Below the pieces are notes generated by a model. It worked only from the letters and a program-made list of their open reading frames with translations. It made no database searches and was not told the origin of the DNA. Below, piece by piece: positions 27,401-35,237 of a stretch of 64,000 bases of DNA. This DNA is from JAUIAI01 sp050633665. Lineage in GTDB: Bacteria; Pseudomonadota; Gammaproteobacteria; Burkholderiales; Burkholderiaceae_E. The position numbers and the translations under genes were made by a program. The first letter of the stretch is position 1. The number at the start of each line of letters is the position of its first letter. The stretch lies in assembly GCA_050633665.1 (NCBI GenBank), contig JBOEGY010000003.1, forward strand, positions 106,093-170,092. The letters run 5' to 3'.

Positions 27401-30400
27401 TCAGGGTCTGCAATACTCAGGCTGGCAATGACGGTTCCCGTTTCTTCGGGCACCGTAGCCAGGGCGGGCACGGTATTGACCGGTGCATCATTGACCGGGA
27501 CTACATTCATGCTTCGGGTAACCGTGTTGCCAACACCCCCGTCGCCGTCAGAGATAAACATCTGCAAGCTGCGTTGCAGCCCGGAGGGGTCATCGATCTC
27601 GGTGCGAAAAGCAATCTGGCGGGCGACGGCCTGTACGCTCGCCTCGGTAGACGCGCTGTTCAGCGTAACGACTAGCGGGTTGGGGCTATCGCCTCCGGTA
27701 AAACTGCCAATCACCACTGCCCCGCCACCGTCATCAAACAACACCGAACTGCCTGACATCGACACACCGCCGCCATCGCGCACAAACAAGCGGTCACCGG
27801 CTTGAGTATTACTGGTTATCGTCGTGGTAATCGCGCCGCCGTCGAAATCAACACTATCAACATCGGCAAGAAGCAGCGCATTGTTGAAGTAAGTGCCGGT
27901 GGGGCTCTCGTAGTGAGTCCCCCCCCCGGCGGAAGAAGTCAGGACCGGCACGTCATTAACCGGGTTGACGGTAATCGAGACATTATCGGACTGACTGGTG
28001 TTATCAAGCGAGAGGCTTAGAATTTCATCGGCAGAGAGCACTCTCGTGTATATCCTGACGTCATCTATGACGCCATCGAAATCAAACAGATTGCTACCGT
28101 TACCGTGCTTCCCGATTGTCGTGTCTGCACCCTGGTCATAGACGATTGGATCGGCATAGTTCGCCTGCGCTATCAACTCGCCATCCAGGTATAGACTCTG
28201 AGTATCATTGGCGGAGTCAACACTGAAGGCAACATGATGCCAACCTGTCCCGGCGATGAATTCTCCAGACGGCACAACATTCCAGTCCCCAACTTTCCTG
28301 AACCCGCCGACAATTCCCCAGCCCGTGTTGATTGAATCCAGCCGGAGAGCGACGTTGTCCCCCAGGCTAATGACTTCTGATCCTTCGGGTTCGGGCATAT
28401 TGAGGTTGACCCAGGCAGCCAGCGTCACCTGCTGAGACTCACCAAACCGTCCGGGAATCGTAACGCCGTCATCGACGCCATCCAGGCTCAGCACCTGACC
28501 GCGAGTGCCATCAGTAACAACCACAGCCTCACCATCCAGAACCCCGTCCTGCGGCACGCCCGCACTGTCATCCCGTGCGTCTGCGGCATCAAAGGTATAG
28601 AGGCCGGCCAGGTCTGCGGCAATAGAGGTTGTCACCTGCAGGCTGACCGCGCCGTTGAAGTCAGTGTTGGGCGTAAAAGTCATGCCGTCGAGCGCCGCAT
28701 TCAGATCCGCCTGACTTCCCTGTACAACTATGCTCGCGCTACTGTTAGCCCCCGCCACCAATGCCAATCCGGTCAATTGGGGCAGTGTCAGAATTCCGTC
28801 ATTCACATCCAGGGATACCTGGAGCGGCGTCGTGCCAGCGCCCGAGTCGCTGACCGACACCGGATTGCCATTGCCGGCGCTAAAGACTATTGACTCATCT
28901 TCATTCAGGCTTTGCGCTCCCGGAACCAGCTGCTCCGGCTCGCCACCGCGGCTCAATAGATTGATCGTCAATGCCTCGGTATGAATGGCTCCGGACGAAT
29001 CCTGGGCCTGCACTGTCAGGCTGTGCGACGGTTGCGACTCGTAGTCGAGTATGGTGCCATCAGCTACTGTGATAACACCGGTTATGGCATCAATCGCGAA
29101 CCGCCCGCCAAGCGTGTCAGGCAAGCTAAAGGTATGGGAGTCGGTAGTGTCAAGATCCATCACACCAAGAACATCAGCGATGACCGTTCCGGTCGCTGCG
29201 TTCTCTGTTACGGTAGCGCTGCCGGTTGAGACTACCCGGCTTGCCGCTGCGAACCCGGCACCGTCGATGCTTTCACTCTGCCAGACCAGTCGAACCTGCC
29301 CTGAAGCGGTTTCTATGCTCTCAGGCAGAATTTGCGCTCCTGCCACAGTGGTATTAACCAAAGTCTCTGCATCGATGGCAATGCCATTCTCGGTAAATCT
29401 CTGGGCAAAAATTGCCGTACCACTACCGTCGCCGCTATCCGAGTGCCAGGCAACCACGAAACCCTCATCCGAGCGGGTCACCGTTGGTTCGCGTTGGATA
29501 CCAACTGTCGATGTATTAACCGCAAACTCGCCAACGAGCACAGTACCACTGGAATCGAGAATCAAGCCTTTGACATCGTCGGTTCTGACATAGGCCACCA
29601 CGATATCGCCGTTTGCCAGGCCTGCAACATCCGTATGGTGATCCCCGTTCAGAACAATCTCTCCCGAACGCACTGTCCCGTTGCTATTCATGATTCGCAG
29701 CCGACTACCAAAGTCAGTGCCGTCATAAGTGCGCCATGTGACCGCAAAACCGCCGTCGCTCAATTGAGCAACTTCAGGCTGAGCCCCATAAAGGCCGGCA
29801 CCCGACACCAATGACCCTACGGAAAACTGCGACCCGATCAATACCCCGTCGCGATCATAGAGGCGCCCGGTGATCTCATACGTCAGGCCGGCGGTTTCAT
29901 TGCCCCAAAGCACAACAAAACGTGAATCATCCAGGACCTGAACGACTGGCTGATAGGCTTCCCCGTCTCCGTCCGTGCCAGGGCTGACTTGAAATTCAGG
30001 CGTGGCAAAGCTACCGTCTGCATGAAACACCCGGGCTTCCGTCCAGGCGTAAACGCCGGAAATTTGATCTTGCCATGCCACCACAAACCCGCCGTCCGAA
30101 AACGCTGACACGGACGGATCGCTCTCATCGTCGGTCACTTCATCGGTCACCAGGAACTCAGCCCCGATTTTCCCTCCAGCCGCGTCAAATCTCTGACCAT
30201 AGACGCCCAGACCGCTTCCGTCCTGGCCATCCGAAGTCCAGACCGCCACATAACCGCCATCCGCAAAGGCAGCCACTGCCGGCTGAGTCTGATCGCCCGC
30301 GAATGTCGAGTTGAGCGTTACCTCTGGCGTTGATTCCGCGTCAAAGACAATATCGGTTGGCGTGCTGTTTGTTATGGCGCCCGACACATTGAGTGAAAGT

Positions 30401-32487
30401 TCGGAGCTTGCGCCATAGTCACCACCGCCCAGATCAACCGTGGCAACTGAGGTAAGCTGGTCACCCGCATTCAAGGTCACCCCGGTCAACACCTCACTAA
30501 AGCTCGCATTGCCGGCACCATCAGTTGTCACCGAGGCTGAGCCCAGGTAGAACCGGGCTTCGCCAAACCCGCTCGGGTCTGCTGCCCCACTCGCGTTCCT
30601 GAAGAACTCGATCCGGTAGCTGGTCAGCGCGGTCGAATCCAGGTTGCCGGTAACCGTTGTATTGCCGTTGGCCGATACGGCGGAAACAAGAACCGGATAA
30701 TTCTGCAGACCGTTGGGGCCAGTGTCGCTATCGCCTGCGTCGTTAGGGCTGACCCCATCATGGTTCAGATCAATCCCGACACCGGAATTGCTGTAAATCT
30801 GGTTACCCAGGATATGGGTTGCCGTCGTGGAAGCGCCCGTCACGGCGACTCCCGGTCCGGTATTGTTGGCGATCAGATTGGCTTGCCCGGCAGAATCGCC
30901 ACCGACCGTCGCCCCCGAGACCTCTTCCAGCAAAACCCCACTGCGAATTGGGTTGGCCAGCGTATTGTTGCCCAGATCAAGCGACCCGGTCTTATCAGTA
31001 CCAATCTGATTGCCCTGGATAGTCAGGTCTGTTTCGCCATAGAGGTAAATGCCGGCCTTACCGCTTGAAGCAATCACATTGCCCTCGCCAGGCAACCCAC
31101 CGCCAATGATCAAGCCCGTACCCGATAACCCGAAAATCCCTTCATCGCCGTTACCCAGCGAAGTGCTGCCGTCTGCCGCTACGCCAATATAATTGCCCAC
31201 GACCTGATTGTTTATGTTACCGGCGCCAACCAGACCAATACCAAGAAACAGATTGCCGCTGATGACATTTCGATCTGCCGTATCCGCACCACCGATAACC
31301 AGATTTGCGGAGTCACTCACGTAAATTCCAGCGCCAACATTCTCTTCACCAGCGCCGGCACTCTGACCATCTGCCAGCAGGCCGCCAATATAATTTCCGA
31401 CAATCGTCACGCCGTCTGCCCCGGCTTCTAGCTGAATGCCGTCCTCGTTCATGTCCCGAATCACGAGCCCGCGAATCAGACTTCCATCAGCAGTTCCGGA
31501 CAACAACAGTCCGTTAGCAGCCACTCCGTTACCGTCAATCACAATCGCAGGGGCGTCACCGTTCGCGGCAAAACTGTCGTCGGTGCTGCCGTCCAGCGTT
31601 ACCGCCTCGGTGATCGTCGGCAAAGATGAAGCCAGGTTAATGGTATGTACGCCGGTGCCGGCAATATTGAACTGAATCGAATCGGCCCCTGCGCCAGCGT
31701 TCGCATCCAGCAATGCCTGACGCAGTGACCCGGCACCACTGTCATTGGCGTTGGTGACCGTATAGGTGGCCAACAACCCATTGAACCCGGACTGAACCTC
31801 TACCGAGAATATGCTCGATGTTTCGACCGCCCCAAGGTGGAACTCCAGATCCCAGTCGCCCCCCAATGCGCTCACGCCGGTGAGATCATCGCTTGCAGCA
31901 ACATCGACCCCGGTAAGACCAGCCAGGCTCTGCACGAGACTCACCCCGTTATCTGTCGCGGCGAGGTTACAGCCGTAAATCAACAAGTCTGCTTCGGCAG
32001 AAAACGCATTAGACCAGGATTGAATCGACCGAATGTTCTCGCGCAGTGAATCGAAATCAAGGACCTCATCGCCAATCATGAGTGATCCGTCACTACCATG
32101 GGAGATCAAATGCACCGCATCCAAATTCTGATATTGCGCCAATAGCTCAGTTATTTGCGCGATACCACCACGGTCCGAGTCCAGCCGCAACACCTCCAGA
32201 TCGCGGTCCGGACCGGCCTCATCAAGCAGTTGACGAATCAAGTCTTCCCGGTTCGGGGTTGCAGCATCGACGATCACCAGTTCATGACGACCCACGCCAA
32301 CCTGTGCATCAGCATGTGATGATTGGATTAATTCGATGGGCCGATCAACCGTCTCGCCGTCTGACGCGACCAGTTCGTCCGCCACTGGCAGTAGCTCCGC
32401 CGAATACAACACTCGTGGCTCGCACGCCTCGAAACTTGGGCGAGCAGGCGCACGGCGCCGGGCAAGAAATCGCTTGATTATGCCCAC
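21460..32487 (-). CDS. Giant LEPR-XLL/DUF4347 multidomain surface protein
   Basis: A 3,675-residue protein. The N-terminus has an Arg-rich stretch and the LEPR-XLL-type motif FEACEPRVLYSAEL (about 19-33). A DUF4347 domain follows (about 65-225) with HLISHG (His near 130) and LIYGC (Cys near 171), like a caspase-fold dyad. Next come a right-handed beta-helix (about 240-700), six or so FVVAW-type repeats that may form a propeller (710-1085), a cadherin repeat, and two LamG domains (about 1295-1490 and 2525-2725). PKD-like domains (about 1800-1980), an NHL-type propeller with FGPDGNLY repeats (2000-2190), many VCBS/Ig-like repeats and C-terminal cadherins (about 3190-3480) complete it. A Pro/Glu linker and a hydrophobic segment (about 3589-3616) precede an acidic tail. 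No RTX nonapeptides are seen. The start is GTG. Confidence 0.9.
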   Translation of the reverse strand: MGIIKRFLARRRAPARPSFEACEPRVLYSAELLPVADELVASDGETVDRPIELIQSSHADAQVGVGRHELVIVDAATPNREDLIRQLLDEAGPDRDLEVLRLDSDRGGIAQITELLAQYQNLDAVHLISHGSDGSLMIGDEVLDFDSLRENIRSIQSWSNAFSAEADLLIYGCNLAATDNGVSLVQSLAGLTGVDVAASDDLTGVSALGGDWDLEFHLGAVETSSIFSVEVQSGFNGLLATYTVTNANDSGAGSLRQALLDANAGAGADSIQFNIAGTGVHTINLASSLPTITEAVTLDGSTDDSFAANGDAPAIVIDGNGVAANGLLLSGTADGSLIRGLVIRDMNEDGIQLEAGADGVTIVGNYIGGLLADGQSAGAGEENVGAGIYVSDSANLVIGGADTADRNVISGNLFLGIGLVGAGNINNQVVGNYIGVAADGSTSLGNGDEGIFGLSGTGLIIGGGLPGEGNVIASSGKAGIYLYGETDLTIQGNQIGTDKTGSLDLGNNTLANPIRSGVLLEEVSGATVGGDSAGQANLIANNTGPGVAVTGASTTATHILGNQIYSNSGVGIDLNHDGVSPNDAGDSDTGPNGLQNYPVLVSAVSANGNTTVTGNLDSTALTSYRIEFFRNASGAADPSGFGEARFYLGSASVTTDGAGNASFSEVLTGVTLNAGDQLTSVATVDLGGGDYGASSELSLNVSGAITNSTPTDIVFDAESTPEVTLNSTFAGDQTQPAVAAFADGGYVAVWTSDGQDGSGLGVYGQRFDAAGGKIGAEFLVTDEVTDDESDPSVSAFSDGGFVVAWQDQISGVYAWTEARVFHADGSFATPEFQVSPGTDGDGEAYQPVVQVLDDSRFVVLWGNETAGLTYEITGRLYDRDGVLIGSQFSVGSLVSGAGLYGAQPEVAQLSDGGFAVTWRTYDGTDFGSRLRIMNSNGTVRSGEIVLNGDHHTDVAGLANGDIVVAYVRTDDVKGLILDSSGTVLVGEFAVNTSTVGIQREPTVTRSDEGFVVAWHSDSGDGSGTAIFAQRFTENGIAIDAETLVNTTVAGAQILPESIETASGQVRLVWQSESIDGAGFAAASRVVSTGSATVTENAATGTVIADVLGVMDLDTTDSHTFSLPDTLGGRFAIDAITGVITVADGTILDYESQPSHSLTVQAQDSSGAIHTEALTINLLSRGGEPEQLVPGAQSLNEDESIVFSAGNGNPVSVSDSGAGTTPLQVSLDVNDGILTLPQLTGLALVAGANSSASIVVQGSQADLNAALDGMTFTPNTDFNGAVSLQVTTSIAADLAGLYTFDAADARDDSAGVPQDGVLDGEAVVVTDGTRGQVLSLDGVDDGVTIPGRFGESQQVTLAAWVNLNMPEPEGSEVISLGDNVALRLDSINTGWGIVGGFRKVGDWNVVPSGEFIAGTGWHHVAFSVDSANDTQSLYLDGELIAQANYADPIVYDQGADTTIGKHGNGSNLFDFDGVIDDVRIYTRVLSADEILSLSLDNTSQSDNVSITVNPVNDVPVLTSSAGGGTHYESPTGTYFNNALLLADVDSVDFDGGAITTTITSNTQAGDRLFVRDGGGVSMSGSSVLFDDGGGAVVIGSFTGGDSPNPLVVTLNSASTEASVQAVARQIAFRTEIDDPSGLQRSLQMFISDGDGGVGNTVTRSMNVVPVNDAPVNTVPALATVPEETGTVIASLSIADPDDQGAQLSTRLQVGAGVLDVTLAGAAIISAGSNGSADLTVQGSKAEINAVLATVTYTGNTDLTGVSADVLTVTTSDQGSTGSGGALQDVDLVQIDITPVNDVPAVDAGGPYAIIEGGTLSLDASGTSDPDNAALTYNWDLDNDGAYDDLSTSLATSSVSWAMLTALGVDDDGSYTLGLEVDDASGGVAMSTATLTVANARPALVASGSATADGGAAYTLNLASSDPGNDTISSWSVNWGDGTVTSHAGNPASVGHTYDTSQGGMVFEITVSAVDEDGTHFESDLLVPAYVGDNVLVFDGSGGALRGSAAPASDGLSGHAAIIPATNGNYLISGHDSNSVLEYQPNGVLVGALIPPGSNGLSGPAGMAFGPDGNLYVSSSGNGKVLRFDPGGAFIDEFVSSGLTFPLGLVFGPDGDLFVASQGSAGVVRFDTTTGSPDGGFNAPGIGATEDITFGPDGYLYAATLDNGVIRLDSASGALVDTFIPLSANLSSAAGIEFGPDGNLYVADQNADAVRTFSPDGTYLGDYAAPGFAGLDGPAYIEFYADHRVTVNKVNAAPVFTNLNDSSGHLEGGPATVLDADVTISDAELSLADSFSGATLTLTRNGGADSSDLYSASGTLGVLTEGGGLTLGATTIGSVTSNSGGVLVLTFNANASNTLVDAAMQQIAYANSSAAPPASVQIDWVFGDGNTGSQGSGGALTALGSTTVSITDVAAPAALTVPIAQSVNEDTGLVFSVASGNAIVVDTGSSFDPVITATLSVSNGSLTLATTNGISFLDTTVNGGNSLTIAGSETDINAALNGLQYLANLNYSGADTLEVTTGSAAAATATLYARYEFLAGSVNDTGANNLHGTAVGNPSLTTDAVRGDVMTFDGDDTVSIPNGTTGLGGEVTIGAWVNLDAGQQDNVVLSVGDEFYIQLDDANPSYGISVSAFGFSTYTFGGGKIEVAGTGWHHVAATLSDTTDDIKLYFDGELVSSANWPTVVNWAGAASQDITVGGRAAGANASLTQMVGSISDARVYDSVLSQSEIIAMMGDNGFASESIPVTVAAVNDAPLNTVPGTQVLTEETTALLSGISIADPDDAGANITTRLQVNNGVLSVSLSGSASVLAGVNGSADLTIQGSRTEINATLGTLTYTGNADVVGAAADMLTITSNDLGNTGSGGPLQDIDSVQIDIAGVNDAPIVSVPGTQTMAEDTATAITGISVADADALGADLTTRLQVTNGVLSVTLSGSASIIAGSTGSADLTIQGSRVEINDTLATLQYTGAADQSGVGADTLTVTANDLGNTGSGGVLLDVNTVQIDITPVDDLPVLGLNTGASLVEGGVVGISNLMLQVDDIDTAPSDVVLTLSSVPTSGVLRLNGVPLGVGQTFTQDDLNAARVDYLHNGAEVFSDSFEFVYADLTNPPTGSPEMFVLSITPVNDNDPVITSNGGGAVASIDITENTAAVTTVTAIDSDLPLQVLSYSVVGGADAGSFVIDGVSGALSMSVSTDYESPADADANNIYEVVVSAADGAGRSSSQMLLVSVLPVNELAPVIVSNGGGTSAVVNMPENTTAVTTVVATDPDAPAGALSYLLAGGSDAAHFEIDTQSGVLRFANAPDYETPSDGDLDGNYELDVAASDGVFTTTQQLTVAVFNANEAPTDIVPGAVTVAENQLAGEAFVTLTVSDPDEGDSIRFTLLDSDDGLFRIAADTGELSLKATASLDYEAETVHYVTVRATDAAGLFVDDRIAVHVTNVAEAPDFPEQESVGPASPAEISPVLIVQPPEEITNSTESASPEPQPSQAVAPQAEEEAVDIAGLDQTDQKNTVDRDELIQLEIRQVERHPSRTSELDLLEFSISFDWLLPVKFQLASISDLDTQTPTTITVSFGQAVADQQGDSRPENFSELITDPVRIAGTLMSVGAVWWLTRSGGLIATMMMGIPTWRHLDLLPIVSSYFDNESDERDSTGPSAEDAFVDALFELHQREMNSQADHRSVRG
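23490..24240 (-). repeat. Tandem pair of about 115-residue Ig/VCBS-like repeats in the giant gene
   Basis: Two adjacent copies of a unit containing TTRLQVxNGVLSV, GSADLTIQGSR, EIN, YTG, LGNTGSGG and VQIDI lie end to end. A third, more diverged copy lies at about 27130-27480. Their similarity points to recent internal duplication. Confidence 0.7.
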
Positions 32488-32492
32488 AGGCG

Positions 32493-32513
32493 ACTATCGA
32501 CCCCGACGATAGT
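32493..32513. promoter_or_regulatory. 7-bp inverted repeat just upstream of the giant gene's GTG start
   Basis: ACTATCG and CGATAGT flank a 7-base loop. In the mRNA the loop carries GGGG, the only purine-rich candidate for ribosome binding, 13 nt before the GTG. The hairpin could limit or gate translation initiation. Confidence 0.4.
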
Positions 32514-32826
32514 GACCGCTTCTCTTTCCGATCCGCGCAAACTGCCCCGCTCGCAGTCGAGCAGAGTACGGATTACGCTGTCAGTAGCAGGTGGGGTCTT
32601 TCGTTTCACCGGGCAGGCCATAGAGGAATCTGGCGGGTACAGACGCACCACGCCGACGATTAATCTCTATTAGGCCACCGCGGTTGTCTTCCGAAGACAG
32701 GAATAACGCCGCCGCAACCGCATTATTCCGCCACGCGGGAAACAAGTCTAGCGGCGCGGGGCTTTGATTAAACAACGAGAACCCGCGCGCTCGAATACAC
32801 CAGCGGTGGTCAGATACAAGCAGACC
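32514..32826. other. Non-coding interval upstream of the giant gene
   Basis: About 310 bp between the leader hairpin and the DUF3179 gene. Open frames exist but none has protein-like composition or a ribosome-binding site. It should hold the promoter of the giant gene; I could not identify a convincing -35/-10 pair. Confidence 0.5.
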
Positions 32827-33786
32827 TTATTGCGTCTCCGGCCTAAAGATTGCGGTCTCCGGGTGAAACGCGTACCAGGCAAACCAGAAAGCAATGATCG
32901 CCGGCAACTGTTCACCTTGTTGGTTCAAGACACGCGCCGTATTGTTGGCATCATCGAACTCGATTGTGATTGACTGACCACCAAGCGCATCAACCAGCTC
33001 TTGCTTCCCTGACTTTCGCAGCTCGGAAAAAGGCCAGGCCTTCACGTCTCCGTTCAAGGCCAAGGCCAGAACCAGCTCCTTGGGGTGATATTTTTCACTG
33101 GAATGACGAACCTGAAACATAACCGTTTTACTGTCGCCATAACCACGATAGGGATCGCGCTGGTAGTTTCTATCGTGGCCGGTTTCTTCGCTCAGGACCA
33201 GAGTATCCGGATGACGCGCTAACCAGTCAGCCCAACTGGTGTGCGAGGTAGGGATACGCTTCAGGCTCGCCGATTTTTGCGGACCGGCGATTGCCGTGCC
33301 GAGCACCTGTGACCACAAGGACTCAGTCTGTTTGTCGTATAACAAGACGTCACTGTTATATAACAAGCCGGAAACACCAAACATACTCGGCTTGCCATTC
33401 ACCATTGCCTCGAATGATATGCCGGTGCCACATAGTGGACAGAAAGTGACCAGAATCGGATCCTCACCGAACTTGTCATTGACGATCTCGTGCCAGTTCA
33501 TAATCAGAATCGGATAGGCTTTGGCAATACCCTTGTGAACAACGCCCATCACCCTTGACGCCGGCTCCAGGTTCTTTGCTGCGTCAGCCGTCACAAATTG
33601 AGGGTTATCCAGTGCCGGAATTCCGTCACGGGGCGGACCCCCATGTTTGATATCAGCCTCGGGGACGCTCGCATCACCCAGCTCAAACCCGTTCAGCAGG
33701 TAAGCATTCGCCGGGCCGCTGCACACTCCAAGGACTACTATCGCGCCAGCCAAAAGCACGCCAAACAGCTTGCTGAGTTGATTCAT
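32827..33786 (-). CDS. DUF3179 domain-containing exported protein
   Basis: A 319-residue protein beginning with a Sec-type signal (KLFGVLLAGAIVVLGVCSGPANA). The body matches DUF3179: ILIMNWHEIVNDKFG, ILVTFCPLCGTG, SGLLYNSDVLLYD and ESLWSQVLGTAIAGP, followed by TSWADWLARHPDT. The conserved Cys pair in FCPLCGTG is kept. The start at 33786 is preferred over a 63-residue upstream extension because a strong AGGAG lies before this ATG and the signal peptide then begins at the N-terminus. The role of the family is not established. Confidence 0.9.
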   Translation of the reverse strand: MNQLSKLFGVLLAGAIVVLGVCSGPANAYLLNGFELGDASVPEADIKHGGPPRDGIPALDNPQFVTADAAKNLEPASRVMGVVHKGIAKAYPILIMNWHEIVNDKFGEDPILVTFCPLCGTGISFEAMVNGKPSMFGVSGLLYNSDVLLYDKQTESLWSQVLGTAIAGPQKSASLKRIPTSHTSWADWLARHPDTLVLSEETGHDRNYQRDPYRGYGDSKTVMFQVRHSSEKYHPKELVLALALNGDVKAWPFSELRKSGKQELVDALGGQSITIEFDDANNTARVLNQQGEQLPAIIAFWFAWYAFHPETAIFRPETQ

Positions 33787-34000
33787 TGCCGTCTCCTGGG
33801 GGGTCGTGACCAAATCCGTCGCCGACTCGCCGTCGGCCTTACGCATCCGCTCTGTCAGAGCAATCCACCCCGGCAGATTCAGGCAAGCGTAGCGGTTACC
33901 CAGCCAGGGCCATGACCGAAAGATAACAAGGCGTGAGAACATATCGTAAAGTAACGGCCCGAAGATGCCCGCCATCAGTATTGCCAGTGGAGAAACAAAC

Positions 34001-34603
34001 TTGAAAGTCTATTTTGCCCCCAATTCCCGCGCGGTACGCACCGTCTGGTTGCTTGAGGAAATCGGCCTGCCCTACGAACTGGAGCGTTTCACGCTGGGTC
34101 AGAAAGAAATGCGCGGCCCCGACTACATCAAAATCAACCAGAACGGGCGCGTGCCAACCCTGATCGATGGGGATGTCACCATTAGCGAGAGTACCGCTAT
34201 CGCGCAATACCTGGGCGCAAAATACGCCCCGGCATTAGTGCCCGGGACAGACGCGCAGCATTTCGCAACCTATTTGCAATGGCTGCACTACGCGGAAGGC
34301 ATGATCATGCCGCCGATTAACAACTATGTCGTCGAAACGATTCTTCTGCCGCCGGACCGACGCAACCCTGAAATGGCCGCTCGCGCGCTCAAGCTGCTGA
34401 ACCGGGTTCTTGGCGCTGCCGAGCTGCATATGGCCGGACGCGAGTTTCTGGCCGGTGACTTTACCGTTGCAGATACGGTTACCGGCCATGCGGTTGTCGT
34501 GTCTCGCCGACTGGGTGCTGATTTCGATCAGCTTCCCAATTTGTCAGCCTATGCAGACCGACTCGAAGCCCGGCCAGCGTTCAAGACTGCTGACTGCGCC
34601 TGA
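34001..34603 (+). CDS. Glutathione S-transferase family protein
   Basis: The 200-residue product opens KVYFAPNSRAVRTVWLLEEIGLPYE with the Ser-containing active-site helix typical of GST. It continues with NQNGRVPTLIDGDVTISESTAIAQYL, the cis-Pro and glutathione-binding segments. The helical domain ends with EFLAGDFTVADTV. The TTG at 34001 is chosen because GGAG lies 8 bp upstream and family members start at this residue; a Met 12 codons upstream at 33965 is also in frame. It ends 3 bp from the convergent flavodoxin-like gene. Confidence 0.88.
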   Translation: MKVYFAPNSRAVRTVWLLEEIGLPYELERFTLGQKEMRGPDYIKINQNGRVPTLIDGDVTISESTAIAQYLGAKYAPALVPGTDAQHFATYLQWLHYAEGMIMPPINNYVVETILLPPDRRNPEMAARALKLLNRVLGAAELHMAGREFLAGDFTVADTVTGHAVVVSRRLGADFDQLPNLSAYADRLEARPAFKTADCA

Positions 34604-34606
34604 CGG

Positions 34607-35182
34607 TCAGGCTGTGCCCGGCGAGGTGACTCGCCGGCTGGCACCGGCCACCCGGGCGCCAAAGTATCGCGCCGTCTTGATATCCAGAGGCGCAGGCTCT
34701 GGTGCCACTGCGTGCGCGGTCAAGCCAAGTTGTGAGCCAAGCGGGTTTAATCCTTGCTCGTCCATTCCGCCTGCAATATCCAGGCCGATCCACAACATGC
34801 CGTGTTGAGCCGCCAGAATACTGAAATACTGAATCGTAGCGAGTTGATCGCCGTTGGCGTTGGCACCATCCGTAAATCCGGCCGCCAGCTTGCCAGACCA
34901 AAGCTGGCGCTCCCAACGCTCACTCGTAGCATCCGCAAATGCCTTGAATTGAGCGGCCGGACCGCCCATATAAGTTGGGCTGCCAAAAATTACGGCGTCT
35001 GATTGGTCAATCAGTTCAAGACAGCTTTCCTGGCGAAATCTTCCCTGCTCGATTTCCTCGCCGATAATGCGGTGCTGCATAACTGAAGCGCCGGTAATTG
35101 ACTCGCAGCCCTGCACCACTGACGCCGCGAGTTTGTGAGTGAAATCAGTTTGCGAGAAATAGATCAGTGCGACGAGAGACAT
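34607..35182 (-). CDS. Flavodoxin family protein, NAD(P)H:quinone oxidoreductase-like
   Basis: A 191-residue flavodoxin fold protein with the FMN phosphate loop YFSQTDFTHKLA near residue 10, the segment DAVIFGSPTYMGGPAAQFKAF, and FTDGANANGDQLAT. The pattern is that of WrbA-like FMN-dependent quinone reductases, although the N-terminal loop differs from the usual TGxT. It is a likely cytosolic FMN enzyme reducing quinones or related compounds (inference). Confidence 0.85.
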   Translation of the reverse strand: MSLVALIYFSQTDFTHKLAASVVQGCESITGASVMQHRIIGEEIEQGRFRQESCLELIDQSDAVIFGSPTYMGGPAAQFKAFADATSERWERQLWSGKLAAGFTDGANANGDQLATIQYFSILAAQHGMLWIGLDIAGGMDEQGLNPLGSQLGLTAHAVAPEPAPLDIKTARYFGARVAGASRRVTSPGTA

Positions 35183-35237
35183 ACTAAGACGGCGGAACTC
35201 AAAAAAGGCTAGATCGCTTCACTATAGCGCAGAGAAC

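Noticed and set aside
21460..32487. RTX/type I secretion target interpretation of the giant protein
   Set aside because: I found no GGxGxDxLx nonapeptide runs and no adjacent secretion genes, so the type I label is not supported.
21460..32487. Repetitive DNA of the giant gene as a CRISPR or satellite array
   Set aside because: The repeats are long, imperfect, protein-coding and in frame, without short direct repeats and unique spacers.
32581..32775. 64-codon minus-strand frame upstream of the giant gene
   Set aside because: No ribosome-binding site, no recognisable domain and random-looking composition; treated as intergenic.
33787..33975. N-terminal extension of the DUF3179 protein
   Set aside because: A strong ribosome-binding site and a signal peptide start at the internal Met at 33786, while the extension is Arg-rich and overlaps the upstream GST's start region.
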